From Paenibacillus sp. 1_12 (GTDB taxonomy: Bacteria; Bacillota; Bacilli; Paenibacillales; NBRC-103111): a DNA stretch of 64,000 nt. Both the position numbers and the translations under genes were made by a program. The DNA lies in the NCBI RefSeq assembly GCF_900114475.1, contig NZ_FOTE01000020.1, positions 27,426 through 91,425 of the forward strand, in the 5' to 3' direction. Shown one piece after another: positions 45,601 to 53,342 of this stretch. The notes beneath the pieces are model-generated. The model saw only the letters and a program-made list of their open reading frames with translations, searched no databases and was not told where the DNA came from. Position 1 is the first letter of the stretch. The number at the start of each line of letters is the position of its first letter.

Positions 45601-46418
45601 CACAAATTGCACCTTATACGATGACTCAGCAGCTGGAGTTTGAAAAGGAGCTGCTGGGTCTTTATATCTCGGGCAGCCCGCTTGATGATTATGAGCAGGT
45701 GCTGCGGGAGTTGGAAATCGACCTGCTGCATCACCTGCCGGAAATGCCGGATCATAGTGAAGTCATAGTAGCGGGTCTAGTGCTGTCCAGCAAAACGATT
45801 GTGACCAAGAAAGGCGACCCTATGGCTTTTATGGAGCTGGAGGATCGGGTTTCCAAGGTCGAGGTGGTGCTGTTCCCTGAGGTCTGGAAGCAATACGCCC
45901 CGCTCGTTCAAAAGGGTAAGCCGGTGCTCATTAAAGCGAAGCTGCAGCAGGGGGATGAGGAAGTGAAGCTATTGGCGGCCCAGCTATTTGCTTTGAATGA
46001 CCCCCATCTGTTAACGCAGGCAGCTCGTCGTCCTGCAATTCCTGAGAACAAGTTCAATAGCAGGTCATTCACCAAGTTAGGTAGCCATTCTGGTACAGGA
46101 AAAAGCGCGGGTGAACGAACGGCGACGCCTCCTGCTGCAACTCCAGCGGTGCGTGCCGGGCAACCGAATAAAGCAGTGAGCCCGTCACCGAGCCAAAGGG
46201 TTTATATTAAAATTTCCGCTGCTCATGAGCAGCAGCATATCTTATCCAATCTGAAGGAGCTTCTGCTGCAGCACCAGGGGACGTTATCGGTTGTTCTTTA
46301 CTACGAAAGCAGTCAAAAGACTCTTAGCTTAAATAATCAATTTAACGTAAAGCCGTCGCAGAAGCTGATTCAGGATATTGAAAATGTATTGGGTAAGGGG
46401 ACAGCGAAAATAAAATAG
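42636..46418 (+). CDS. dnaE: DNA polymerase III subunit alpha (DnaE)
   Basis: 1260 residues. N-terminal PHP domain (HLHVHSEYSLLDGAARID), C-family polymerase core with PDIDIDF (catalytic aspartates) and the second acidic FGTMAAKAA segment, then helix-hairpin-helix and OB domains (VIVAGLVLSSK). It is longer than the about 1115 residues usual in Bacillus: an insert near residues 818-880 (between PPDVNESGIVFT and IRFGLAAIKNVG) rich in Gln, Ala, Ser, and a low-complexity linker (about 1140-1195, Ala/Pro/Thr) leading to a C-terminal domain. Essential replicative/error-prone polymerase. Followed by a terminator. Confidence 0.95.
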   Translation: MSDFVHLHVHSEYSLLDGAARIDDMVGQAAAIGMQSLALTDHGVMYGAIPFYKACKRHGIKPIIGCEMYYTAGSIRDKGTRKEQPIYHLILLAKNQVGYQNLMKLCSIGHLQGQHYKPRIDAQHLAQYSEGLICTSSCLGGEVSQHLLHERYEQATQAALRYRTIFGDDFFLELQDHGLLEQKKVNQSMLRLSEETGIPLVVTNDVHYVRESDHAVQDILLCIGTGKTVDDPDRLKFQSSQLYLKTAQEMNRLFPHVPQAIANTRMIAERCQLEIEFGRSILPRFEPIPGDSTAGEYLAELCKEGLKMRYEDTDSWLDPSYRKQVEERLVYELSVIERMGFSDYFLIVWDFIRFAHEQGIATGPGRGSSAGSLVAYVLRITDVDPIRYKLLFERFLNPERISMPDIDIDFSDLRRDEVIDYVVTKYGPEHVAQIITFGTMAAKAAVRDVGRVLNLPYNEVDRAAKMIPHQLGMTLAEAVEANPDLKALAARQPKTAELLDMAMKVEGMPRHASTHAAGVVISREPLTQYVPLQEGNEQTALTQYSMEHLEAIGLLKMDFLGLRTLSIIERALLWIKEQTGTELDFHKISYDDPATYEMLGRGDTTGVFQMESPGVRKVLKELRPSGFEDIISVVALYRPGPMEFIPRFIQGKHGEIEVEYPHLDLEPILRDTYGIIVYQEQIMQIASNMAGFSLGEADLLRRAVSKKKREVLDEERAHFVKGSHSLGYSAAEANKVYDMIVRFADYGFPRAHATAYGVLAFQTAYLKAHYPVQFMASMLTAVMGNHNKVAEYVDECRRMGIAVLPPDVNESGIVFTPAKLPQTGDPDERQIEGHHTTLAAAQQNSDAASAQEVQHQITRMDMSSAGEELLKESVDPGSFNAIRFGLAAIKNVGTHAIETIMHERKSAEGPFESLIDLCRRVDLRVCNKRVLESLIQGGATGSVPGHRAQQLAMLEDTINAALKWRKERDDLQLHLFGFVEDVNWEVEYPQIAPYTMTQQLEFEKELLGLYISGSPLDDYEQVLRELEIDLLHHLPEMPDHSEVIVAGLVLSSKTIVTKKGDPMAFMELEDRVSKVEVVLFPEVWKQYAPLVQKGKPVLIKAKLQQGDEEVKLLAAQLFALNDPHLLTQAARRPAIPENKFNSRSFTKLGSHSGTGKSAGERTATPPAATPAVRAGQPNKAVSPSPSQRVYIKISAAHEQQHILSNLKELLLQHQGTLSVVLYYESSQKTLSLNNQFNVKPSQKLIQDIENVLGKGTAKIK

Positions 46419-46433
46419 TAGCTTAGATCATAA

Positions 46434-46466
46434 AAAATCCGGGAGTTTGCCGGATTTTATTTTTTG
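46434..46466 (+). terminator. Terminator after dnaE
   Basis: AAAATCCGG/CCGGATTTT stem with a seven-base loop, followed by a T-rich tract, 15 bases after the stop. Confidence 0.85.
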
Positions 46467-46588
46467 TCTAAAAATAGCAGGTATTTACATAATTGTATGG
46501 AATACAACTTGTTATGGTTCTAAAGTACTGGTTCTTAGTTTTTAAATTGGATTGAGCTTTAAAATTTGGACGTGAGAGGAAGATTGTT

Positions 46589-48541
46589 TTGAAAATGAAA
46601 AGGTTATTTTGCTTGATGCTGTCCTTATTTTTGTTTCAGTGTTCCGCCTTTACCGCTTTCGCAGTGGATAATGTGCTGCAAAATCAAGCCGTCAATGGCG
46701 GTGTGATTAATCAAAATATCGTTTTCGTTGATTTGAAGACCGATCATTGGGCTTATGAGGCGATATCCGATTTGTCCAAAAAAGGGTACATCAATGGTTA
46801 TGAAGATGAAACCTTTAAACCAGATAATTCGATTACCCGAGAGGAGTTTGCCAAACTCATAGCGACCACGTTTTATTTGGATATTCCTACACCGAAGTCA
46901 CCTTCCTATTATGATGTTCAGGCTGACAAATGGTCGTATCCATACGTCGAAGCTGCGAAAGATTTTTTAACCGGATATTATCCTCCAGGAGGAAAAGCGT
47001 TTTTTAGTCCGGAAATTAAAGCGACTCGAGAAGATGTTGCGGTTGCATTAGTGAAAACGTTGGGGCTAACGACCAACGATTTGTCCAACAAAAATATATT
47101 GGAACGAAAATTTAAAGATGTGAGCAAGGTCTCCTACGGAATAAGGGATTATGTGGCGATAGCTACCGAAAGATCTTTGATCAGTGGTTATGAAGATGCT
47201 ACATTTCGACCCGATAAGCCTATCACTCGCGCAGAAATCGCCACGCTTTTGTATAGAGCCATTAAAACATCGGCTAAAGATCAAGGTGATGGGCCGCTTC
47301 TAAAAGTAAGTGTTCCCGAAAAAACGACTAGCAGTACTGTCTATATCTCAGGAACAGTCAGCAACAATGCAAAGGTAACCATAAATGGCCAAGCGGTAAC
47401 AACGATTATCGATGGTCAATTTAAAGAAGCTTTTAAACTGGATAAAGAAGGGAGCTATGAGCTAACTATTATTGCCACATTAACTAGCGGCAAAGCGGAA
47501 ACGGTATTCAAGAAAATAACGTATGAGCTGGAAGGTCCTGATTTAAAGGTTGATGATATCCCGGAAATCACAAGTTCTCAGACCATATCGGTATCTGGAA
47601 CGGTAACGGACAAGAACGATTCGTATCCAGTCGTATATTTAAATGATGAGAAGATCAGCGGCAGCAGTTACTTTTCAAAAAATAACATTGTGCTGAATGA
47701 GGGTGAGAATGTCCTTGTCTTTAAAGCCAAAAACCATATGGATAAGGTGACGACAGTGACCAAAAGGATCACCTTTACAGCGGGAGGTCCCATTCTAAAG
47801 GTAGATGAAATACCGGATACAACAAACTCACAGACGATATCGGTATCTGGAACGGTAACCGACAAAAACGATTCGTATCCGGTCGTTTATTTAAATGATG
47901 AGAAGATCAGCGGTAGCAGTCACTTTTCGAAAAATAACATCGTGCTGACTGAGGGAGAGAACATCCTGGTCTTTAAAGCTAAAAACAGTGCGGATAAAGT
48001 GACGACAGTGACCAAAAGGATCACTTTTACGTCGGGTGGGCCGATTCTAAAGGTAGATGAAATACCGGACACAACAAATTCACAGACGATATCGGTATCT
48101 GGCACCGTGACGGACAAGAACGATTCGTATCCAGTTGTGTATTTAAATGATGAGAAGATCAGCGGCAGCAGTTATTTTTCAAAAAATAACATCGTGCTGA
48201 CTGAAGGTGAGAACATTCTGGTTTTTAAAGCCAAAAACAATTTGGATAAAGTGACCACTGTAACAAAGAGGATCACTTTTACAGCGGGAGGCCCGATTCT
48301 AAAGGTAGATCAACTTCCTGAAAAGACCTCTTCGCCCAAGATTTCAGTATCTGGAACGGTAACGGACAAGAACGATTCGTATCCAGTTGTGTATTTAAAT
48401 GATGAGAGGATCGGCGGCAGCAGTTATTTTTCAAAGAATGATATTCCCTTGAAGTCAGGTGAGAATACGTTCGTATTTAAAGCTGTAAATAATCTTGGAA
48501 AGAGCTCTACAGTTACAAAAAGCGTTTATTATCAAAAGTAA
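46589..48541 (+). CDS. S-layer homology (SLH) domain surface protein with tandem repeats
   Basis: 650 residues from a TTG behind AGAGGAAG. Signal peptide (residues 1-25). Three SLH domains (about 48-95, 107-165, 175-225) with FVDLKTDHWAYEAI, KGYINGYEDETFKPDNSITREEFAKL and ISGYEDATFRPDKPITRAEIATL, which bind pyruvylated wall polymer. Then one divergent and four near-identical 84-residue modules (ISVSGTVTDKNDSYPVVYLN... ITFTAGGP), resembling Big/bacterial immunoglobulin-like folds. The repeats are also near-identical in DNA, implying recent duplication. Likely a surface protein. Confidence 0.9.
   Translation: MKMKRLFCLMLSLFLFQCSAFTAFAVDNVLQNQAVNGGVINQNIVFVDLKTDHWAYEAISDLSKKGYINGYEDETFKPDNSITREEFAKLIATTFYLDIPTPKSPSYYDVQADKWSYPYVEAAKDFLTGYYPPGGKAFFSPEIKATREDVAVALVKTLGLTTNDLSNKNILERKFKDVSKVSYGIRDYVAIATERSLISGYEDATFRPDKPITRAEIATLLYRAIKTSAKDQGDGPLLKVSVPEKTTSSTVYISGTVSNNAKVTINGQAVTTIIDGQFKEAFKLDKEGSYELTIIATLTSGKAETVFKKITYELEGPDLKVDDIPEITSSQTISVSGTVTDKNDSYPVVYLNDEKISGSSYFSKNNIVLNEGENVLVFKAKNHMDKVTTVTKRITFTAGGPILKVDEIPDTTNSQTISVSGTVTDKNDSYPVVYLNDEKISGSSHFSKNNIVLTEGENILVFKAKNSADKVTTVTKRITFTSGGPILKVDEIPDTTNSQTISVSGTVTDKNDSYPVVYLNDEKISGSSYFSKNNIVLTEGENILVFKAKNNLDKVTTVTKRITFTAGGPILKVDQLPEKTSSPKISVSGTVTDKNDSYPVVYLNDERIGGSSYFSKNDIPLKSGENTFVFKAVNNLGKSSTVTKSVYYQK
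47534..48541 (+). repeat. Four tandem 252-bp coding repeats
   Basis: Repeat units start at 47534, 47786, 48038 and 48290, each exactly 252 bases (84 codons). Units 2 and 3 differ by only a few residues; unit 4 is more diverged in its second half. They encode the repeat domains of the SLH protein. Copy number is prone to vary through recombination. Confidence 0.92.
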
Positions 48542-48719
48542 TTAGAGACTGGCAGGCATGAATTCTGTTACGGATAGTCTGGTTTGTTGTAACTGTTACT
48601 CTCAAACGAGCTGTCAAAGCAGAAAGATTGCCTGCTTGTCGTTTCTTCCAAGTTAATTTCTTGCGATAAAAAGATAAGGTATGCTATCATTAGTGCATTA
48701 TGTTCGGGAGGTCTTGTTC

Positions 48720-48911
48720 ATGTGGACCGTTATTTATATAGCGCCAACTGCTAAAATTGCAGATCGAATTAAGGAAAAGCTGACGGAAGAAGGCTTTCTT
48801 GTTCAAGTACGGGCGATTAACATGACTAAGAATCAATTTGAAATTGTGGTTCCGGAAGGTGAAGTGGAAGAGGTACAGGATGTACTTAACTCCATTTTGC
48901 ACAGACATTAA
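48720..48911 (+). CDS. Small conserved protein upstream of accD, unknown
   Basis: 63 residues from the ATG at 48720, behind GGGAGG. An alpha/beta two-layer pattern (MWTVIYIAPTAKIADRIKEKLTEEGFLVQVRAI..., QFEIVVPEGEVEEVQDVLNSIL) similar to DUF2007-type signal-transducing or ferredoxin-like folds. Similar proteins sit upstream of accD in Paenibacillus (recollection). Function unknown. It starts 51 bases before accD and is probably cotranscribed. Confidence 0.7.
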   Translation: MWTVIYIAPTAKIADRIKEKLTEEGFLVQVRAINMTKNQFEIVVPEGEVEEVQDVLNSILHRH

Positions 48912-48962
48912 CATCGGTTTGATGGACTGCATTTGAACAACAACAGCAAGTGAGGTGTAGCC

Positions 48963-49874
48963 GTGCAATTTAAAGACTTTTTTCAAAAAAAGAAGTATGC
49001 AACCATTCCAGGTGCAAATAGAACTACAGTGCCGCGGGTCGATGAGAACGGAGAAAGCATTCCTGACGACAAGCCGAAAAGGGAAATTCCCGAAGGCTTG
49101 ATGAATAAATGTCCGAAATGTGCGACGATTCAATTTTCCAAGGAGTTGGAGAAGAATCTCAAGGTGTGCAGCACCTGTGGATACCATTTCAAATTAAGCG
49201 CAGTCGAACGAATTCAGATGGTAATGGATGATGGCCGTTTTTTTGAGTATGACAGTGAAATGATTTCCGAGGACCCGCTTGAATTCCCGGATTATGTGAA
49301 CAAATATCGTAAAGCAGTAGACACGACAGGCATGAATGATGCGGTTATTACTGGCGAAGGCACGATAGGAGGTTTTCCTGTTGTTGCTGCCGTGATGAGC
49401 TTTGATTTTATGGGTGGATCGCTGGGTTCTGTAGTCGGGGAAAAAGTAACATCCGCTATTGAGCTTGCCATTCAGAAGAAATACCCTATTATTATCTTCT
49501 CAACCTCCGGTGGCGCGAGGATGCAGGAGAGTATCCTCAGTCTTATGCAGATGGCCAAAACAAGTGCTGCCCTGGCACAATTGAATGAGCAGGGAGGCTT
49601 GTTTATTTCCGTCATTACAGATCCTACCTTCGGGGGGGTATCTGCTAGCTATGCCATGTTAGGCGATTACATTATTGCAGAGCCAGGAGCAGCCTTCGGG
49701 TTTACCGGACGCCGTGTTATTGAACAGACGATTCGTCAAAAGCTGCCCGACAATTTCCAAACTGCTGAATTCAACTTAAGCCACGGTCAAGTGGATATGG
49801 TAGTAGTACGCAAGGATATGAAAAGTACGTTGATCCGCTTGCTGGATTTGCACGTCGTAAAGGGGGATTTGTAG
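48963..49874 (+). CDS. accD: Acetyl-CoA carboxylase carboxyltransferase subunit beta (AccD)
   Basis: 303 residues from a GTG. N-terminal zinc ribbon with Cys50, Cys53, Cys69 and Cys72 (MNKCPKC... CSTCGYHF), then the crotonase-like carboxyltransferase core ([37 protein letters not shown]). With AccA it transfers carboxylate from biotin carboxyl carrier protein to acetyl-CoA, the first step in fatty-acid synthesis. accA begins two bases after its stop. Confidence 0.97.
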   Translation: MQFKDFFQKKKYATIPGANRTTVPRVDENGESIPDDKPKREIPEGLMNKCPKCATIQFSKELEKNLKVCSTCGYHFKLSAVERIQMVMDDGRFFEYDSEMISEDPLEFPDYVNKYRKAVDTTGMNDAVITGEGTIGGFPVVAAVMSFDFMGGSLGSVVGEKVTSAIELAIQKKYPIIIFSTSGGARMQESILSLMQMAKTSAALAQLNEQGGLFISVITDPTFGGVSASYAMLGDYIIAEPGAAFGFTGRRVIEQTIRQKLPDNFQTAEFNLSHGQVDMVVVRKDMKSTLIRLLDLHVVKGDL

Positions 49875-49875
49875 T

Positions 49876-50856
49876 ATGGCAGGTGAATTACCCTTTGAAC
49901 AGCCATTGCTCGAGCTGAAAGCTAAGATTGAGGAATTGCGTAATTTCGGGTCTGAAAAGCAAATGGATTTTTCTGATGAAATTGCCCGCTTGGAGAATCG
50001 TTACGAGCAATTGGCGACCGATTTGTACAGCAGCATGACCACATCCCAAAAAATGCAGCTGGCCCGTCATCCGCAACGTCCGACAACACTTGATTATATT
50101 CAGCTCATTTTTACCGACTTTATGGAGCTGCATGGCGACCGGCTATATGGCGATGATTTGGCCATTGTCGGAGGATTGGCCAGGTTGAATGGCATTCCCG
50201 TTACTGTGATCGGGCATCAGAAGGGCAAGGATACGAAAGATAATATTGCCCGTCACTTCGGAATGCCGCATCCAGACGGTTTGCGTAAAGGCTTGCGTTT
50301 GATGCAGCAGGCAAACAAATTCAAACGGCCTATCATTACCTTTATTGATACACCAGGAGCTTTTCCAGGCAGTGCTGCCGAGGAACGCGGACAAGGCGAA
50401 GCTATCGCTAGAAACCTGATGGAGATGGCTTCTTTTGGTGTGCCGATCCTGTGTGTGGTCATTGGTGAAGGCGGTAGTGGCGGTGCGTTGGCTCTTGGTG
50501 TTGGCAATCGCGTGCTGATGCTTGAGAATGCGATTTATTCCGTCAGCACGCCGGAAGCGGCTTCCTCGATTTTGTACAAGGATGCTACAAGATCAGGTGA
50601 AGCGGCTGAGGCGATGAAAATAACCGCTGATCATATTTTGAAATTAGGGGTTATTGATGAAATCATCCCTGAGCCGCGCGGTGGGGCCCACCGTGATCTG
50701 GCGTCTCTGGCAGAAGTGATTAAAGAAACCTTAATAAATAATTTGCAGGAATTGGCTGTTCTTTCAGAGAAAGAGCTAGTAGAAGACCGTTATAAGAAAT
50801 TCAGGAAAATCGGAAGGTTTACTTACACTCAGGAGGGTAATCACAATCATGCGTAA
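49876..50856 (+). CDS. accA: Acetyl-CoA carboxylase carboxyltransferase subunit alpha (AccA)
   Basis: 326 residues, normal length. Crotonase-like domain with [38 protein letters not shown] and [16 protein letters not shown]. It pairs with AccD to form the alpha2-beta2 carboxyltransferase in the cytosol. It overlaps pyk by eight bases, so translation is coupled. In Bacillus the order accD-accA-pfkA-pyk includes pfkA here; it is missing in this window. Confidence 0.97.
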   Translation: MAGELPFEQPLLELKAKIEELRNFGSEKQMDFSDEIARLENRYEQLATDLYSSMTTSQKMQLARHPQRPTTLDYIQLIFTDFMELHGDRLYGDDLAIVGGLARLNGIPVTVIGHQKGKDTKDNIARHFGMPHPDGLRKGLRLMQQANKFKRPIITFIDTPGAFPGSAAEERGQGEAIARNLMEMASFGVPILCVVIGEGGSGGALALGVGNRVLMLENAIYSVSTPEAASSILYKDATRSGEAAEAMKITADHILKLGVIDEIIPEPRGGAHRDLASLAEVIKETLINNLQELAVLSEKELVEDRYKKFRKIGRFTYTQEGNHNHA

Positions 50857-52606
50857 AACGAAAATAGTATGTACCATCGGACCGGTAAGTGAGTCATTGG
50901 AAATGTTCAAAAAGTTAATCAACGGCGGAATGAACGTTTGCCGTTTAAATTTCTCGCACGGCGATTTTGAAGAGCACGGAAACCGCATCAAGAACGTTCG
51001 CCAGGCCGCTGCGGAGCTGAATAAGACCGTTGCTATCCTATTGGATACCAAGGGCCCTGAAATTCGTACAGGCAAGCTGAAGGACGATCAGAAGGTCGAG
51101 CTTGTACAGGATCAATTCATCACGCTAACCACTGAGGAGATCATTGGTGATGCTAATCGTGTGCACATCACTTACGCCGATCTGCCAAGAGATGTTAGAG
51201 TCGGTGCAACTATTTTGATCGATGACGGTTTGATCGGTTTAGAGGTTGTAGACAAAACATTTACAGAAATTAAATGCCGCATTGTCAATGGTGGGTTATT
51301 GGGCGGTAAAAAAGGCGTTAACGTGCCAGGCGTTAAAATCAATCTTCCGGGAATTACGGAAAAAGACGCTAACGACATCATTTTTGGTATCGAGCAAGGC
51401 GTAGATTTTATTGCAGCTTCATTTGTACGTAAAGCTAGTGACGTTATCGAAATTCGCGAAATTCTGGAGCGTCACAACGCTACACATATTCAAATTATAT
51501 CCAAAATCGAAAACCAGGAGGGTGTTGATAACCTGGATGAGATTTTGGAGGTTTCCGATGGCTTGATGGTTGCTCGTGGCGACCTTGGTGTAGAAATCCC
51601 AGCCGAAGATGTGCCGATCGTACAAAAAGCGATGATCAAAAAATGTAATCAAGCTGGTAAACCGGTTATTACCGCAACGATGATGCTGGACTCCATGCAG
51701 CGTAATCCGCGTCCAACCCGTGCGGAAGCAAGCGACGTGGCCAATGCGATTTTTGACGGTACGGATGCTGTGATGCTGTCCGGTGAAACAGCGGCAGGGA
51801 AATACCCGCTTGAGTCTGTTATGATGATGGCTCGTATTGCTGAACGTGCAGAAAGTGCTTTGGAGCACCGTGAAATCTTTATTCGCCAAAGCAATGCACA
51901 GCAAAAAACAGTAACTGAAGCCATCTCCCAAGCGGTAGCGAATTCGGCTCTGGATCTGGAAGCGAAGGCGATATTGACCTCAACTGAGAGTGGCTATACT
52001 GCTCGTATGGTGTCCAAATACCGTCCGAAAGCACCGATCATTGCTGTAACTCCAATTGACCACGTACTGCGCCGCTTATCGCTGGTGTGGGGCGTTATCC
52101 CAGTCAAGGGAGAGCATTGTGAAACGACGGACGAGCTGTTCAGCCGTGCGGTTGACAGCAGCTTGGATGCCGGACTGGTTAGTCTTGGCGACCTTGTTGT
52201 CATTACGGCTGGCGTGCCGGTTGGCCGCTCTGGAACGACGAACCTGATCAAGGTTCACCAAATTGGTGATATGATCGCCAAAGGTCAGGGTATCGGTACT
52301 CAAATTGCAACAGGTAAAGTAGTTGCAGCCAAAAGCGCTGAAGAAGCAAATGCCAAGGCGGTTGATGGCTGCATATTAGTTACAGTGACAACCGATAAGG
52401 ATTATATGCCTGCGATCGAAAAAGCTTCAGCGATTATTACAGAGACGGGTGGCATTACCTCTCATGCAGCAGTGGTTGGTATCTCGTTGAGCAAAACCGT
52501 GGTTGTTGGGGTTGAGCGCGCCTTGGAGCTTATTAAAGACGGCACGGAAGTGTCTATTTATCCCGAGGTTGGTGTGATTTACTCCGGAAGCGCACGCGTT
52601 CTTTAA
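50849..52606 (+). CDS. pyk: Pyruvate kinase with PEP-utilising C-terminal domain
   Basis: 585 residues, the long Bacillus type: N-terminal TIM-barrel ([56 protein letters not shown]) and a C-terminal PEP-utiliser mobile domain ([14 protein letters not shown]). It makes pyruvate and ATP from PEP and ADP, the last step of glycolysis. AGGAGGG precedes the ATG, inside accA. A terminator follows. Confidence 0.97.
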   Translation: MRKTKIVCTIGPVSESLEMFKKLINGGMNVCRLNFSHGDFEEHGNRIKNVRQAAAELNKTVAILLDTKGPEIRTGKLKDDQKVELVQDQFITLTTEEIIGDANRVHITYADLPRDVRVGATILIDDGLIGLEVVDKTFTEIKCRIVNGGLLGGKKGVNVPGVKINLPGITEKDANDIIFGIEQGVDFIAASFVRKASDVIEIREILERHNATHIQIISKIENQEGVDNLDEILEVSDGLMVARGDLGVEIPAEDVPIVQKAMIKKCNQAGKPVITATMMLDSMQRNPRPTRAEASDVANAIFDGTDAVMLSGETAAGKYPLESVMMMARIAERAESALEHREIFIRQSNAQQKTVTEAISQAVANSALDLEAKAILTSTESGYTARMVSKYRPKAPIIAVTPIDHVLRRLSLVWGVIPVKGEHCETTDELFSRAVDSSLDAGLVSLGDLVVITAGVPVGRSGTTNLIKVHQIGDMIAKGQGIGTQIATGKVVAAKSAEEANAKAVDGCILVTVTTDKDYMPAIEKASAIITETGGITSHAAVVGISLSKTVVVGVERALELIKDGTEVSIYPEVGVIYSGSARVL

Positions 52607-52629
52607 TTATCAGGTACTCAGTATGGTTT

Positions 52630-52673
52630 CAAAAGAGTGAAGTCGATAAGGTGTCGGTTTCACTCTTTTTTTT
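52630..52673 (+). terminator. Terminator after pyk
   Basis: AAAAGAGTGAA and TTTCACTCTTTT arms with a run of eight T at the end; 25 bases after the stop. Ends the accD-accA-pyk transcript. Confidence 0.88.
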
Positions 52674-52768
52674 GCGACTACATAAGCAGTGGGAACGTAT
52701 TCAAAGGAATGATTGCGGCTGAGAAGTGCAAGCTAAAGCGAGAATATGGATGATAAGAGTAAGGGGGT

Positions 52769-53197
52769 ATGAATGAAACTATGGAATTATCCACATGGTT
52801 TGCATATACTTTAAGAGTACGTTATCAGGAAACGGATCAGATGGGTGTCGTTTATCATACGAACTATGTCAATTGGTTTGAAATCGGACGAACTGAGCTT
52901 ATTCGCTCTTTGGGGATGACGTACAAATCAATAGAAGAAACAGGCTTATTGCTGCCCTTGATTGATCTGCAAATGCAGTTTAAGCAGCCTGCGAAGTATG
53001 ATGATCTGATTACGATACGAACCCAGATATCGGACTACACGAACATTCGACTGCAATTTAATTCGGAGATCCGCCGCGGAGAAGAATTACTGGTCAGTGG
53101 GAGTACCAAGCACGTATGGGTCAATCAAGCATGGAAACCGACACGAATTGACAGGGCATTACCCGAGTTATATGCTTTGATACATAACCAACGATGA
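52769..53197 (+). CDS. Acyl-CoA thioesterase, YbgC/FadM type (4-hydroxybenzoyl-CoA thioesterase family)
   Basis: 142 residues; the start at 52769 is very near AAGGGGG, and an in-frame ATG at 52781 is a possible alternative. Hotdog fold with the signature RVRYQETDQMGVVYHTNYVNWFEIGRTE, in which Asp and Tyr/His form the active site. It hydrolyses acyl-CoA or hydroxybenzoyl-CoA. A probable PhoP-like site lies after it, belonging to ppk1. Confidence 0.88.
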   Translation: MNETMELSTWFAYTLRVRYQETDQMGVVYHTNYVNWFEIGRTELIRSLGMTYKSIEETGLLLPLIDLQMQFKQPAKYDDLITIRTQISDYTNIRLQFNSEIRRGEELLVSGSTKHVWVNQAWKPTRIDRALPELYALIHNQR

Positions 53198-53200
53198 CAG

Positions 53201-53239
53201 TTTACAAATAATTAACATAAATCGCATCTTCTGTTGACA
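53201..53239 (+). promoter_or_regulatory. Pho-box-like direct repeats upstream of ppk1
   Basis: TTTACA (53201-53206), TTAACA (53212-53217) and TTGACA (53234-53239) are spaced at 11 and 22 bases, so they share an 11-base helical period. This matches the Bacillus PhoP box (TTAACA-type repeats with about 5-base spacers). The fourth register (53223) is degenerate. They lie about 105 bases before the polyphosphate kinase start; the last repeat may double as a -35. Confidence 0.45.
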
Positions 53240-53342
53240 TTGTCGAGCTACCATGAAAATAGCAGAAAAAGAGCAGAAATAGCGGAAAGCTATCCATTCT
53301 TATTCTGAAACTGGTCGAATTCTATGGAGGTTACGCAACATT

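Noticed and set aside
47668..48117. Two almost identical minus-strand frames inside the SLH gene repeats
   Set aside because: They are mirror shadows of the 252-bp repeats, without ribosome sites.
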